A stretch of DNA of 33,643 bases, from the IMG/VR virus record IMGVR_UViG_3300028177_000017, positions 1 to 33,643 of that record, one strand, 5' to 3'. The position numbers and the translations under genes are program-made. Origin of the DNA: a virus. Each line of letters begins with the position of its first letter. Positions within the stretch are counted from its first letter, which is position 1. The notes beneath the pieces were generated by a model. That model did no database searches. It was not told where the DNA came from and saw nothing but the letters and a program-made list of their open reading frames with translations. Positions 8,425 through 17,222 of this stretch are shown piece after piece.

Positions 8425-10749
8425 ATGAGTATTTCAGATAAGTTACTAGAGTTCACAAGCTCTTTAAACGAGATAGATAAGTCCGATAGGGATTACTATA
8501 GTCAAATGGACATGGCCGATAAGATGTCTATGGGTATGGGGGGTCTAGGCACTTTATATGGGTCTGCCGCGGAACAAGCTGGGCAGTCAGTACAGGACTG
8601 GTCTAAGCAGAACTTGTCACCAGAGGCGATGAATCAAGCAGGTATAGCGCTTAGTAATACAGCATCTAATTGGACTCCTGAACAAACACAAGTGTTTGAG
8701 GGTATTCAGAACATACCTTCTCAAATGATACAGCCTGTACGACACCCAGAGATGCCTCAGCAGCCACAACTAACTCAGACACAGAAGAACGTAATAGCGG
8801 GTGAAAACTCAATGAACCGTATGCAACAAGAGGTTGATTATGCTAAAGCACAACAAGCCAAGAATGCAGGTATTCCGTCGATTTCAAGTGAATCTTTAAA
8901 TAATGCGTCCGGTAAATCGCAAGAGATTGTACAGCAGGCAGTAATAGACCAAACAGACGATATTGACGATACTGCTCAGGCAGCTAAAGAGACCGAAGGT
9001 TGGTCTGAAGAGCATTTCAGAGGTGCCATTAAAGTAATTGATAGCCTACTACAGCAAACAAACCCACAATCAGCTGAGTATATGTCTCTACAAAACCGCA
9101 AAGCAGACCTAATCAGAGTGTATGAATCTCAAAAAGGCAGTGATGACCCGTACCGAGCTATGGAACAACAGGTTGCTACTAACCAAATGAACACCCATAT
9201 ATTGGATACTATACACGCAGAAGAGGAAGCAGCAGCACAAGCAAAAAATACCTCTGAGTTAATAACAAACGCAAGAACATCTACTGACGTCACTCCTGCT
9301 TGGCTGGGTACACATGACACCCCTAGGGAGAAGGCAGACCAGGCAGCAGACGCTGTACACCAGAACATCGTAGACACGGCTATGGACGAGCCTACTTTCC
9401 CTGATACGGACAAGGGTGATGGCGACAGACTAGCGTATCAGGCACAGGATGCTGGTTTTGACAACGTGCAGGACTACTTAGCAGATGCGGAAACTACACC
9501 AGGTGCTAACGTAGGAGCAGGCTGGAAAGACAAGACAGCTGATAATCAAATGAAGGCTATTGAGCATCAGTTTAGTAAGCTAGATAAAGAAGTTGCCTCT
9601 CGTATTACCAAGGCAGTCCAGACACCTCCTCCACCAGGGGACGAAACAGGTGTTGCCTCTGTAAACAATACGAAGAAGGCAGTAACAGAGTCTGTTTTAA
9701 ATGAGGATGGTAGTATAAAGTCTTCAGCCGACTTACGAGGCGTATCCGCTAAGATTTTTAAAGAGGCTATGGCCTTGGAGAATATGAAGAACGTGGACAG
9801 AGACTGGGGTCCTGCTATGATGCAGTTTGGCTTAACCCTAATGTCAACTCCGGGCAACCTACTAACAGGTATTGGTATTGCAGGAAAAGACGCACTTAAG
9901 ATGTGGCGAGACATCAAGAAAGGCGATAAAACCGCAGCAACTGCTAAGAAAGAACTAGCTCTTAAGTACGCGACGCTTGCTGACACTAAAGACAAAGAAG
10001 GGAAGACTAAAGGTCTGCAGAAGGTAATGATTAATAACCCAGACACAGGCGAGAGCAGGGCTGGTTCTTACAATCCTGAGAACGGGGTTTATACATACTC
10101 CGATGGTACAGAGGTTCCTACCAATGCTAAGATATACACTATACAAGCATCTGGAAACACTGATGAACTAGGATTGACTAACACTCAAAGTGGTAAAGTC
10201 ACTTTAAATCTCAAGCGGGGTCAGTTGCTACAAGAGAAGATAGCCCATATAATGACAGCTGTCGAAGAAAACCCTACCGCGATAGGTGGGGTGGGTGAGC
10301 TAACAGGCGTCCTTAGAGGTGTTGTAGGGCAGGGAGATAACTTAGCAGGTACTAGTTTTGCCAGCAACATACCTGAGGTTACCGACGTCAGGGGTCAGTT
10401 TAAACAGCTGCGCCCTATGATGATAAAATACCTAGAAGGGATTGGTCGTTATAATAAGACAACTGAGACAATGATTGACGATTTATTTGCAGGGCTAGAT
10501 AGAACTACAAGTGCTGAGCAAACAATGACTCAGCTACGCAACATCTACAAACAGATAGCAAGAGAGCAGTCAACATACCAGACATTATTAGATGGGATGG
10601 ACAGAAATAAAAATGGCGCTGTCATCCTAACCAACTCCAGCATGCTCAAGAGGCTTGCAGTAGGAACTATAGTTGTGGACTCTAAGGGTAATGAGGTGGC
10701 AGTAACTCAGGCGATGAAGGATAGGTACGCTACTAATAAGGGGAAATAA
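8425..10749 (+). CDS. large putative internal virion protein (774 aa)
   Basis: Begins after AGGATAATCAC and ends one base before the next gene. It is mostly helical and rich in Gln, Ala, Asp and Lys in the first 450 residues. Residues about 463-495 contain a hydrophobic helix (MQFGLTLMSTPGNLLTGIGI). The C-terminal third is a compact helical domain (GELTGVLRGVVGQGDNLAGT, then RPMMIKYLEGIGRYNKTTET). No peptidase or transglycosylase catalytic motif was recognised. Size and position before a still larger protein mirror podovirus ejection proteins, such as T7 gp15 beside gp16, but homology to T7 is not visible by eye. Confidence 0.6.
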   Translation: MSISDKLLEFTSSLNEIDKSDRDYYSQMDMADKMSMGMGGLGTLYGSAAEQAGQSVQDWSKQNLSPEAMNQAGIALSNTASNWTPEQTQVFEGIQNIPSQMIQPVRHPEMPQQPQLTQTQKNVIAGENSMNRMQQEVDYAKAQQAKNAGIPSISSESLNNASGKSQEIVQQAVIDQTDDIDDTAQAAKETEGWSEEHFRGAIKVIDSLLQQTNPQSAEYMSLQNRKADLIRVYESQKGSDDPYRAMEQQVATNQMNTHILDTIHAEEEAAAQAKNTSELITNARTSTDVTPAWLGTHDTPREKADQAADAVHQNIVDTAMDEPTFPDTDKGDGDRLAYQAQDAGFDNVQDYLADAETTPGANVGAGWKDKTADNQMKAIEHQFSKLDKEVASRITKAVQTPPPPGDETGVASVNNTKKAVTESVLNEDGSIKSSADLRGVSAKIFKEAMALENMKNVDRDWGPAMMQFGLTLMSTPGNLLTGIGIAGKDALKMWRDIKKGDKTAATAKKELALKYATLADTKDKEGKTKGLQKVMINNPDTGESRAGSYNPENGVYTYSDGTEVPTNAKIYTIQASGNTDELGLTNTQSGKVTLNLKRGQLLQEKIAHIMTAVEENPTAIGGVGELTGVLRGVVGQGDNLAGTSFASNIPEVTDVRGQFKQLRPMMIKYLEGIGRYNKTTETMIDDLFAGLDRTTSAEQTMTQLRNIYKQIAREQSTYQTLLDGMDRNKNGAVILTNSSMLKRLAVGTIVVDSKGNEVAVTQAMKDRYATNKGK

Positions 10750-13700
10750 ATGGCTTTTACATTTACAGAAGAAGATTTAAGGGAAGCTCAGGTAGATGAG
10801 ACTGTACCAACTACTAATATTACCCCAACTGCGGAAGAGGTGACTACGTCAGGTTCTATTTCAGAGCCTTCAGGTTCTTTTACATTTTCAGAAGAAGATT
10901 TAGGCCCAGACGGCGAGCTTATCGTCAGTCCAAACTACAGAGAGCACCTTAAAAACAAAGCATTCCATAAATCTGAATTAGGCAGGGCGTTAGGGGGTGA
11001 AGACAACATAGACATGGATACCTACCCATCGTGGATGGAGCGTTTTGGCTATGGTATGCAAGACAACGCTAAAGAAATCTCACTAAAGTTTCAGCAGGAT
11101 TACCCTAATGGCGAAGTAACACCAGTCAAGACAAGAGAGGGTGTTCGACTAATGTACAGAGAGGATGCTGCCGATTTAAAGGAGAAGTGGAAGCCTGTTA
11201 ATCCTCAGGGTCTCAGCATCGGAGATGTCTCAGGTGCTTTACCGACTGCATTAGTGGGTGGCGCAACAGCAATCGCTACAAGCGGCGCTAGTGTTCCTAT
11301 ACAGCTAACCTCTATTTTTGCGAGTACTTTCTTATCAGAAATGGCTAGGCAAGGTGGGCAAGAACTAGGCGGTACACAAGACCAGACTCTCGGCGAAGCT
11401 ACTACGCAATCAGCTCAAACTGGTCTTATAGATACAGTACTAGGCAGCATACTGCACTTTGGCGCTAGGTACTTACCGTACCCAAGAGCGGATATGACTG
11501 ATGTCAATAGGCTTAAGCTAAAAAACGTGGAGAAAAACTTGGACGGAGCACTAAACCCTAAAGTTAGTGTTATGCCTCACCAGATGGTGGACGAAGCAGG
11601 TTCTGCGGTAGTTAAGCAAGCAGAGCAAGCAGCTCAATTGAGTCCTATTATTCCGACTAAGCAAGCAGCTCAATCAGCATTCGCGCACGACGCAGCACTG
11701 AGTATTACTAAAGGTCTTGACCCTACAGCACAGGTTCAAAAAGAATTAACAGAGCAGGCTAGAAAAACAGTTATTGAAGAAACAGACATGATACTGGAGC
11801 GCCAAGCACACGGTACAACAGAGCCAACATCTGGCTTAGATGTAAGAGATACCGCGACCGAGATTAAGGGCGCTATCGAAAAAGACTTTATACTTAAATC
11901 CAAGAAAGAGGTACAAGAGGTTTACCATAAAGTAGATGAAGCGGCAATGACTGAGCTTCCTGTATTTAATACCCTTGGGCTGAAAGATGTGGCTAAAGAC
12001 GTACGAAAAGGTATCTCAGGTATGACTCAAGAGGGCCAAGCTATAAATGTATCGTCATCTCCTGAGGGTCGTTTAGGTAGTATCTTAAATAAAATCGACA
12101 ACCTAGGTGATATCCAGCTTGACTACGACGTATTAAAGACAATACGTACTGAAGTAAATGAGATGCGCGGTGATTATGCGTGGCAACAAGGATTCGACAA
12201 TTCACAGATTATAAAAGTATCTCGTGCGCTGACAGACGCTTTAAATAACCCTGGGCATGTCGTTGATGGTAAGCTGGTTCCCTTTGCAAAGGGCGAGTCT
12301 AAATTTCTAAAAGCCCATACCTTAGCATCAGAGACGGCTAAAAAACGATTCAGACTACTCGACAACGAGCAAGTTCGCGATATGATAATGACCGACACCC
12401 CTGCTCAAATTGTAGCTAAGCTCCAAGAGCCAGGTATGCTACACGAGGATGTTATAAGTATTATTGCTAAGTATGCTCCTAGGAAGATTCCAAATATCCG
12501 ACAAGGTGTGCAGAACAACTTACTGACTGGCGACGCCCCTGTAAAAGCACTACGTGACTTGAAGCTACGCGATAAGACTATGTACGACTGGTTAGTAGGC
12601 GGAGCTGGTACCGCGCAAAGACTTGAGCGCAAGATGGTGACTTTAAAAGGTAAGCTGGCCAAGTCTGACAGAGGTACTAAGGAGCATCAAGAGCTGGTGG
12701 ATGCCAGAGATGCCCTAACCACTAAAATTACCAAGGCTAAGAAAACATATCAGGATAACGTAGACGGACTAGATAAAGCCGCTAATGATATTCACGCAAT
12801 CACCAACATGCAGTGGCAGCCACTAGCTTTAGCTCAATCAGATGCGCTTAGAGCTTTATCTACCCTGACTCACCCTACTGAAACAAAACAGTTACTATCC
12901 TCATTAGGCCCAAGAGCTAAGCCTTTATATCGACAAGCGGTTATTAGAGATATTATTGAAAACTCTATTAGGGCAAATAACAGAGGCGGCGTAACTGTAG
13001 ATAGAAAGTTATACGCTGAAGCCATGGAGAGGTACAAGAACAACGGTGTTGCGGACACGGTGCTAACTCCATTAGATTTGAAAAAACTAAAGGCGTTAGA
13101 AGACTACGTTCAAATGACAGGTAAATCTAGCTCCGATATCGGTGCGTCACTAGTTGCTGCTAATGTAATGGGTGAGTTCCGTTCGGGTGTAGCTAACGCT
13201 GATGTAAAGCGGATATTTAAAGCACGATTCCAGCTACTTTACGCCACTATGATGAGTAAAGCGTTAACCGGCAAGTGGGGCGATGCTCTGTTCATCCGCG
13301 GTAGAAAGCAGGCTCCTAAGCAGTGGACTTCACGAGCGCTAGGTGTATTTACTGGCTCTATACTTGCCGAGACATCGGAAGACTCGTTGTCTTATAAGGA
13401 CTCCGTTAAGGAGGGCTTTACAAACCAAGTGAATGATTTCAAGGCAAACTGGCAGAAGAAGAGAGAGGGTGGTTTAGTCCATGACTACCAGCTACCTACT
13501 TTAAATCGACCGGAAAGAGTCGACGATATGATGGGCGAAGGTATAAAAGAGGCTCTGCAGCAGGTAGAAGCGCTACGCGCAACAGGCCGAGAGCAAGAAG
13601 CAGCCGAGCTGGAGCGTAACATAGAGCGCCTTCTAGTAGAATCGAACCAAGGGCAGGACATGCAAATGCCTGGTCAGGATAAGGACGAGTTCTTAGGTCA

Positions 13701-14052
13701 GTATTGGGACAGAGAGTTAGCGGGTCTAGAGCGTACAGCTGAAGAAGGCAACGGTTATGCAGAAGGTGGTTACGTAACACAAGACCAGATGCAAGGCATG
13801 ATGCAGCAGATGAGCGGTGTACAGCCTACATTACAAGCGACACCGGTTATACCTCCATTACAAGAAGAGCCAGTAATGACTATGATGGGCAAAGGTATAA
13901 TGGACGCGGGGGTTATGTCAGCAGTTGAGCAATATGCGCCAAGCCTAACAAAGAAACAAAAGGAAAAAGCCAAGGTTAAGGCTATCAAGAAAGGAAACAA
14001 GCGCCGCGCTTCGACGCCCCCTCCCACAACAGGAATACTGTCTGGTTTTTAA
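10750..14052 (+). CDS. very large putative internal virion/ejection protein (1100 aa)
   Basis: Starts directly after the preceding stop (TAAATGG). The motif FTFTEEDL occurs at residues 3-10 and again as FTFSEEDL at 44-51. Residues about 155-240 are hydrophobic and helical (GALPTALVGGATAIATSGAS, VLGSILHFGARYL) and could cross a membrane. The long middle is charged helix. Near the end come YAEGGYVTQDQMQGMMQQM and a very basic tail (KKQKEKAKVKAIKKGNKRRA) that could contact packaged DNA. It is the last gene of the structural operon, where podoviruses commonly keep the biggest ejected protein. The role is inferred. Confidence 0.6.
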   Translation: MAFTFTEEDLREAQVDETVPTTNITPTAEEVTTSGSISEPSGSFTFSEEDLGPDGELIVSPNYREHLKNKAFHKSELGRALGGEDNIDMDTYPSWMERFGYGMQDNAKEISLKFQQDYPNGEVTPVKTREGVRLMYREDAADLKEKWKPVNPQGLSIGDVSGALPTALVGGATAIATSGASVPIQLTSIFASTFLSEMARQGGQELGGTQDQTLGEATTQSAQTGLIDTVLGSILHFGARYLPYPRADMTDVNRLKLKNVEKNLDGALNPKVSVMPHQMVDEAGSAVVKQAEQAAQLSPIIPTKQAAQSAFAHDAALSITKGLDPTAQVQKELTEQARKTVIEETDMILERQAHGTTEPTSGLDVRDTATEIKGAIEKDFILKSKKEVQEVYHKVDEAAMTELPVFNTLGLKDVAKDVRKGISGMTQEGQAINVSSSPEGRLGSILNKIDNLGDIQLDYDVLKTIRTEVNEMRGDYAWQQGFDNSQIIKVSRALTDALNNPGHVVDGKLVPFAKGESKFLKAHTLASETAKKRFRLLDNEQVRDMIMTDTPAQIVAKLQEPGMLHEDVISIIAKYAPRKIPNIRQGVQNNLLTGDAPVKALRDLKLRDKTMYDWLVGGAGTAQRLERKMVTLKGKLAKSDRGTKEHQELVDARDALTTKITKAKKTYQDNVDGLDKAANDIHAITNMQWQPLALAQSDALRALSTLTHPTETKQLLSSLGPRAKPLYRQAVIRDIIENSIRANNRGGVTVDRKLYAEAMERYKNNGVADTVLTPLDLKKLKALEDYVQMTGKSSSDIGASLVAANVMGEFRSGVANADVKRIFKARFQLLYATMMSKALTGKWGDALFIRGRKQAPKQWTSRALGVFTGSILAETSEDSLSYKDSVKEGFTNQVNDFKANWQKKREGGLVHDYQLPTLNRPERVDDMMGEGIKEALQQVEALRATGREQEAAELERNIERLLVESNQGQDMQMPGQDKDEFLGQYWDRELAGLERTAEEGNGYAEGGYVTQDQMQGMMQQMSGVQPTLQATPVIPPLQEEPVMTMMGKGIMDAGVMSAVEQYAPSLTKKQKEKAKVKAIKKGNKRRASTPPPTTGILSGF

Positions 14053-14056
14053 TTTA

Positions 14057-14104
14057 TGGCTAGGGCGTAGTTATTTGATATCTCCTTTTCACTATGCTTA
14101 GCCA
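14057..14104. terminator. imperfect hairpin between convergent operons
   Basis: TGGCTA (14057-14062) pairs with TAGCCA (14099-14104), and GCGTAG (14065-14070) pairs with CTATGC (14092-14097) with one G-U. A small bulge separates the stems and the loop is about 21 bases. It sits exactly between the plus-strand structural operon and the minus-strand replication operon. No T-tract follows the stem on either strand, so it may be only a weak bidirectional terminator or an end-protecting hairpin. Confidence 0.35.
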
Positions 14105-14110
14105 CCATAC

Positions 14111-14911
14111 TCAGAAATCAGTAAATCTCTGAGGTGTGCGTACTACAATCTTAGATATGTTCTTACCTGTGTAATAGTGTCTGAACGCTGTAAGTACCCA
14201 ATCACGCTTTTGTGTGTCTCTTGCGGTCAAGCCGGAGAGCTTAGTATCAATTAACTTCTTTCTCAGCGTCTGTGCAGAGTTAGAATTAGGGTTTTTCTTA
14301 TCCCCGGTAATCACTTCCTCGATAAACTCATAGGCTGAGTCATGCTCGACACGCATCAAGTAAACGTACGCCATAGCTTCTGACTCTGACATAACTCTAC
14401 TACCACGGAGAATCCAACCGTGGCATAACTCAAACAGAGCCTCCAAGTCACGTTTGTTCTTTTTATAGAAGTCTACGTACTCAGTGTTACCAATCTTATG
14501 TGTATCAGAGCCAATTAAACGACGCTCTGAGCCAAACCTATCTAATATCTTACGGATAGCAGAGGCAAGGTGTTTGGAGTTCTTAGCACCGTGTATATGT
14601 AATGCGTCATAACCACCTCGTTGCTTTCCAGTGTCAATAGTGGTAAATACTGACTCATCTACGTCATGCATAACGACTGACTGAATAGAGATGCCTGTTT
14701 CAATAATAGCTGTCAAGCGATGCTGTCCATCCAGTAATCGACCCGTGCTACCTAATACGATACTCTGTCCGTTCAGTTTAAAGTTACCTGCTAACATCTC
14801 ACTCTTTAGGAATGCTAGGTGGTTCTTAGTCAAACTACGGTTATTAATGTTCCTACTTAAGTAAGTCTTCGCCATACTAGGCGTTATTGTTTCTATTTGC
14901 AAATTGCTCAT
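14111..14911 (-). CDS. ParB/Srx-like domain protein
   Basis: 266 aa from the start chosen at 14911, which has AGGAG seven bases upstream; an upstream in-frame ATG at 14974 lies inside the preceding gene and has no binding site. Residues 61-66 are DGQHRL, the hallmark of the ParB/sulfiredoxin-like domain found in many phage proteins, with the supporting pattern NGQSIVLGSTGRLLDGQHRL then TIDTGKQRGG. The C-terminal half is helical with a basic end. In phages this family has been linked to nicking or DNA-binding, but this protein's function is unknown. It is the last gene of the replication operon. Confidence 0.7.
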   Translation of the reverse strand: MSNLQIETITPSMAKTYLSRNINNRSLTKNHLAFLKSEMLAGNFKLNGQSIVLGSTGRLLDGQHRLTAIIETGISIQSVVMHDVDESVFTTIDTGKQRGGYDALHIHGAKNSKHLASAIRKILDRFGSERRLIGSDTHKIGNTEYVDFYKKNKRDLEALFELCHGWILRGSRVMSESEAMAYVYLMRVEHDSAYEFIEEVITGDKKNPNSNSAQTLRKKLIDTKLSGLTARDTQKRDWVLTAFRHYYTGKNISKIVVRTPQRFTDF

Positions 14912-14948
14912 AGTCTTTCTCCTATTTATATTAATTATATTTGTTATT

Positions 14949-15227
14949 TTAAAACGGCATTTTATCTGCGTCATCTTCCTCGACGCCTATCGTAGAGCCT
15001 GTTTTGCTACGGTAGTCTTGGATGGTCTGTGTGCTCTTCTGCTCTTCTTTAGCAGTAAAAGACAGTGACATAAAGGGAGCTCCTTTTTTACTCGTCTTTA
15101 CCCATGATGATATCCAGTACTCTGTACCGTCAATCTCACACGAGCCTGAATATAGCGGGGAGCGCTCTGATTTGAGTTCCTTGTTTTTAAACAAGACACC
15201 TGACATATTGTTATCATATTGCGACAT
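14949..15227 (-). CDS. small SSB-like protein with acidic C-terminus
   Basis: 92 aa with AAGGAG seven bases before the start; the first base of its ATG is the last base of the upstream gene's stop. The core (GVLFKNKELKSERSPLYSGS, WISSWVKTSKKGAPFMSLSF) reads like a short OB-fold of the kind labelled phage single-stranded DNA binding or DUF736-like. The last ten residues EEDDADKMPF are acidic and end in Pro-Phe, as in bacterial SSB tails that recruit replication partners. I infer single-stranded DNA binding or partner recruitment; no assay-level evidence is possible from sequence alone. Confidence 0.6.
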   Translation of the reverse strand: MSQYDNNMSGVLFKNKELKSERSPLYSGSCEIDGTEYWISSWVKTSKKGAPFMSLSFTAKEEQKSTQTIQDYRSKTGSTIGVEEDDADKMPF

Positions 15228-15409
15228 TATAATCTCCTTAAAATTTCATTCAGTTCTTCACCTGTAGTTAGATGAATATAACAGGCTTCACGCAACATAC
15301 CATATATATAGGATTTGCGTAAACTAGAGGTGTTGTAGCGTAGTTTAGCCTTAGCTTTAACACTATCGTCCATACTACTTAATAACTCATTCACATCTGT
15401 GCCTGTCAT
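15227..15409 (-). CDS. small hypothetical protein (60 aa)
   Basis: The start at 15409 is preferred because it clears the upstream gene and has AGG six bases upstream. A longer frame reaching 15454 would overlap the upstream gene by 32 bases. The protein is helical (TDVNELLSSMDDSVKAKAKL then RKSYIYGMLREACYIHLTTG). It ends EELNEILRRL, and its stop overlaps the next start by one base, so it is translated within the operon. No family recognised. It lies between two SSB-like genes, which suggests a replication or recombination accessory role. Confidence 0.55.
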   Translation of the reverse strand: MTGTDVNELLSSMDDSVKAKAKLRYNTSSLRKSYIYGMLREACYIHLTTGEELNEILRRL

Positions 15410-15422
15410 AATTAACCTATAC

Positions 15423-16217
15423 TTAGAACGGGATTGCACCGTCGTTATCATCAACAGAAGTCACTGGGGTTTCTTCCTCAGTACCGTAATTAGCACTCTT
15501 AGCACCGCCTTTAACTGCATCGTACAGTCCCTTAGCAGTCACGTACGCATCTTGGTCAGTAACAAACCCATCCAAAGTAAATGCAATACCTTTCCAAGTA
15601 CCGTGGTCATTAGACTCGCTTGTTGAATTTAACTTCACTTGATTAGCAAACATCGGAGGAGCAAACATACCGTTAGCACCCTGCACCCGTACTGCGTTCA
15701 GTTGAGTCATCAGCTTACGTGATGCCTTAACTTGACTAGATGCCATTGAAATAACAGCAGGGTCGTAAGTACCGTCGCCGTTAATAAGAACAACAGTTAA
15801 CTCTCTCGTGTCTGCGGCTTGGTTACCATTAGCGAAGTAGTCCTTACCATCTTCACCACGAGTGATACCTAGCGCTTTGGCTTCGATTGGTGTTAGCTTA
15901 CCTAGGAAACCACCTCCCTGCTCACGAGACTGCCACTCAATGTAACAACGCTCATAATATACTGGTAAAAAGGTAATCTCATCATACAACCTCTCAGTTG
16001 CTGTGTTGTAGAACATACCTGCTTTAGCACCTTCTACATAACCTGGGTTATCTTCGTCCACCTGTGGTGACATCTTTTGCAGAGGACGTAGGAACGGCAT
16101 CGCTTGGTCTGCCGCCTCAATATTCTCTGTTCCCATACCTGCGTCTTGTTCAAACGAGCCCATTATCGCTAATTGGCTTTCTTCTTGCTCTTTCTTTGTC
16201 ATTTTTGTTGTTGACAT
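15423..16217 (-). CDS. conserved phage replication-module protein, SSB-like tail
   Basis: 264 aa with AGGAG seven bases before the ATG. The family is common in phage replication modules (recalled patterns: AMPFLRPLQKMSPQVDEDNP, AGMFYNTATERLYDEITFLP and ISMASSQVKASRKLMTQLNA) and is sometimes annotated as DNA binding. The final nine residues DDNDGAIPF are nearly identical in style to the DDDIPF tip of bacterial SSB, which binds many genome-maintenance proteins. Beta-strand content in the middle is compatible with an OB-fold. I read it as the main ssDNA-binding candidate of this phage, unproven. Confidence 0.6.
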   Translation of the reverse strand: MSTTKMTKKEQEESQLAIMGSFEQDAGMGTENIEAADQAMPFLRPLQKMSPQVDEDNPGYVEGAKAGMFYNTATERLYDEITFLPVYYERCYIEWQSREQGGGFLGKLTPIEAKALGITRGEDGKDYFANGNQAADTRELTVVLINGDGTYDPAVISMASSQVKASRKLMTQLNAVRVQGANGMFAPPMFANQVKLNSTSESNDHGTWKGIAFTLDGFVTDQDAYVTAKGLYDAVKGGAKSANYGTEEETPVTSVDDNDGAIPF

Positions 16218-16247
16218 TTCTTACTCCTATATTATTATTTTTATTTG

Positions 16248-16811
16248 TTATGATATTTTTGCCTCTTGGTATAGAAAAATACCCATCAGCTCAAGAGGAA
16301 TATCTTCCCCTTGCGCTAGCTTTTCTTTAGCTAGCGCTTTTAGTGACCCTGTGTTGATACTTATATCCTCATAGAAGTTACTAAAACCTTTCTCGATTAA
16401 TAAATCGACTAATTCTTCTGCTCTTGAGTTCTCGCCTTTCTGAAACTCAATCACTACTGTATCTTTTATCAAGCTACCCGCGCCGTGCTCTTTGAGCCAG
16501 TTGGCTACTTCTACCTTGTTCTTCTTAGGTAGCGAGGCTCTCATTTGGTCTTTAACACTAATAGACGAACCGTCTGATAATGTGAATGATGCCATACCTA
16601 CTTCCTGCATTAACTCAGGTAAATCAACCTGTGATATTTGAATATACTCTTTCTTGACGCGCTTTACATCGTCCTCTAACCGAGACAATTCAATCTTCTT
16701 GGCTACCTGCTCGTTAGCAACATCTGAAATCTTATCAATATGTACTGTATCTACACTCGCTTGAGTGGGTACATCCGCTTCAAACATTCCTTCTAGGTTA
16801 CTCTTTTGCAT
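16248..16811 (-). CDS. conserved phage protein of unknown function (coiled coil plus C-terminal domain)
   Basis: 187 aa, with AAGGAG seven bases before the start and an ATTTAAAG octamer just upstream of it. Residues about 36-62 form a charged coiled coil (KKIELSRLEDDVKRVKKEYI). Next comes a conserved core (LPELMQEVGMASFTLSDGSS, SLPKKNKVEVANWLKEHGAG) and a C-terminal element TGSLKALAKEKLAQGEDIPL ending GIFLYQEAKI. I recall this architecture as a widespread podovirus replication-region protein with no established function. The KALAKEKLAQ coding stretch forms a perfect GC-rich hairpin (16313-16337). Confidence 0.65.
   Translation of the reverse strand: MQKSNLEGMFEADVPTQASVDTVHIDKISDVANEQVAKKIELSRLEDDVKRVKKEYIQISQVDLPELMQEVGMASFTLSDGSSISVKDQMRASLPKKNKVEVANWLKEHGAGSLIKDTVVIEFQKGENSRAEELVDLLIEKGFSNFYEDISINTGSLKALAKEKLAQGEDIPLELMGIFLYQEAKIS
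16313..16337 (-). other. perfect 8-bp inverted repeat inside a coding region
   Basis: GCGCTAGC and GCTAGCGC flank a 9-base loop inside the 187-aa gene (residues reading KALAKEKLAQ). On the plus strand four T follow the stem. It is far more stable than its AT-rich surroundings. It could be an RNA processing or pausing site, or simply a result of the Ala-Leu-Ala codons. Confidence 0.4.
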
Positions 16812-16825
16812 ATTATGCTCCTTCT

Positions 16826-17146
16826 TTAAATTGAAACTTCAATCGCATAGTAGCGACTCTCTTTCTTGTCCCACGTCAGTATCTTAATCTTACCGTGGTT
16901 TGCTTTTGATGCAATCGCACCTACCATTGCAATCGCCGCGGGGGCGCCCATTGCAAGGATATAATCCTTATCTGAAAAATCCCGTAAGTCGTTCTTCAAC
17001 TGTCTCACAACAGGAGCTGTGCCTGCTGTGATATCCCCCGGAGGTAGTAGGTATTCCAATCTACCGTAGCGTAATGCATCACTTAAGTCTACAAAACGAA
17101 ATGGTTGCTGGCAAATATACACAATGCCTTTAGTTTCATCTTCCAT
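16826..17146 (-). CDS. conserved phage hypothetical protein (106 aa)
   Basis: Preceded by AAGGGAAAC before the ATG. The sequence has alternating strands and helices (RFVDLSDALRYGRLEYLLPP, VVRQLKNDLRDFSDKDYILA, APAAIAMVGAIASKANHGKI, LTWDKKESRYYAIEVSI). I recognise this as a recurring small protein upstream of coiled-coil and SSB-like genes in podovirus replication modules, but know of no function. There are no catalytic residues or membrane segments. The 76 bases before it (17147-17222), between it and the helicase gene, are AT-rich and show no clear promoter or terminator. Confidence 0.6.
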   Translation of the reverse strand: MEDETKGIVYICQQPFRFVDLSDALRYGRLEYLLPPGDITAGTAPVVRQLKNDLRDFSDKDYILAMGAPAAIAMVGAIASKANHGKIKILTWDKKESRYYAIEVSI

Positions 17147-17222
17147 GTTTCCCTTTCTTTAGTTATAAAATTCTTTAGTTCTGATTCTCAGTATACCCTA
17201 ATTAAACACTTGGTGTAATTAA

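Noticed and set aside
9567-10046. 159-aa open frame on the minus strand
   Set aside because: It lies wholly inside the 774-aa gene on the other strand, has a Ser/Val/Leu-rich antisense composition, and has no Shine-Dalgarno or neighbouring minus-strand genes.
13496-13780. 94-aa minus-strand frame at the end of the 1100-aa gene
   Set aside because: Leu/Arg/Ala-rich antisense of a Glu/Gln-rich coding stretch, with no translation signal.
14933-14940. TATAAATA on the minus strand before the ParB-like gene
   Set aside because: It matches the T4 late box but directly abuts the Shine-Dalgarno, so a transcript start about 10 bases downstream would lose the binding site. It also belongs to the non-T4-like half.
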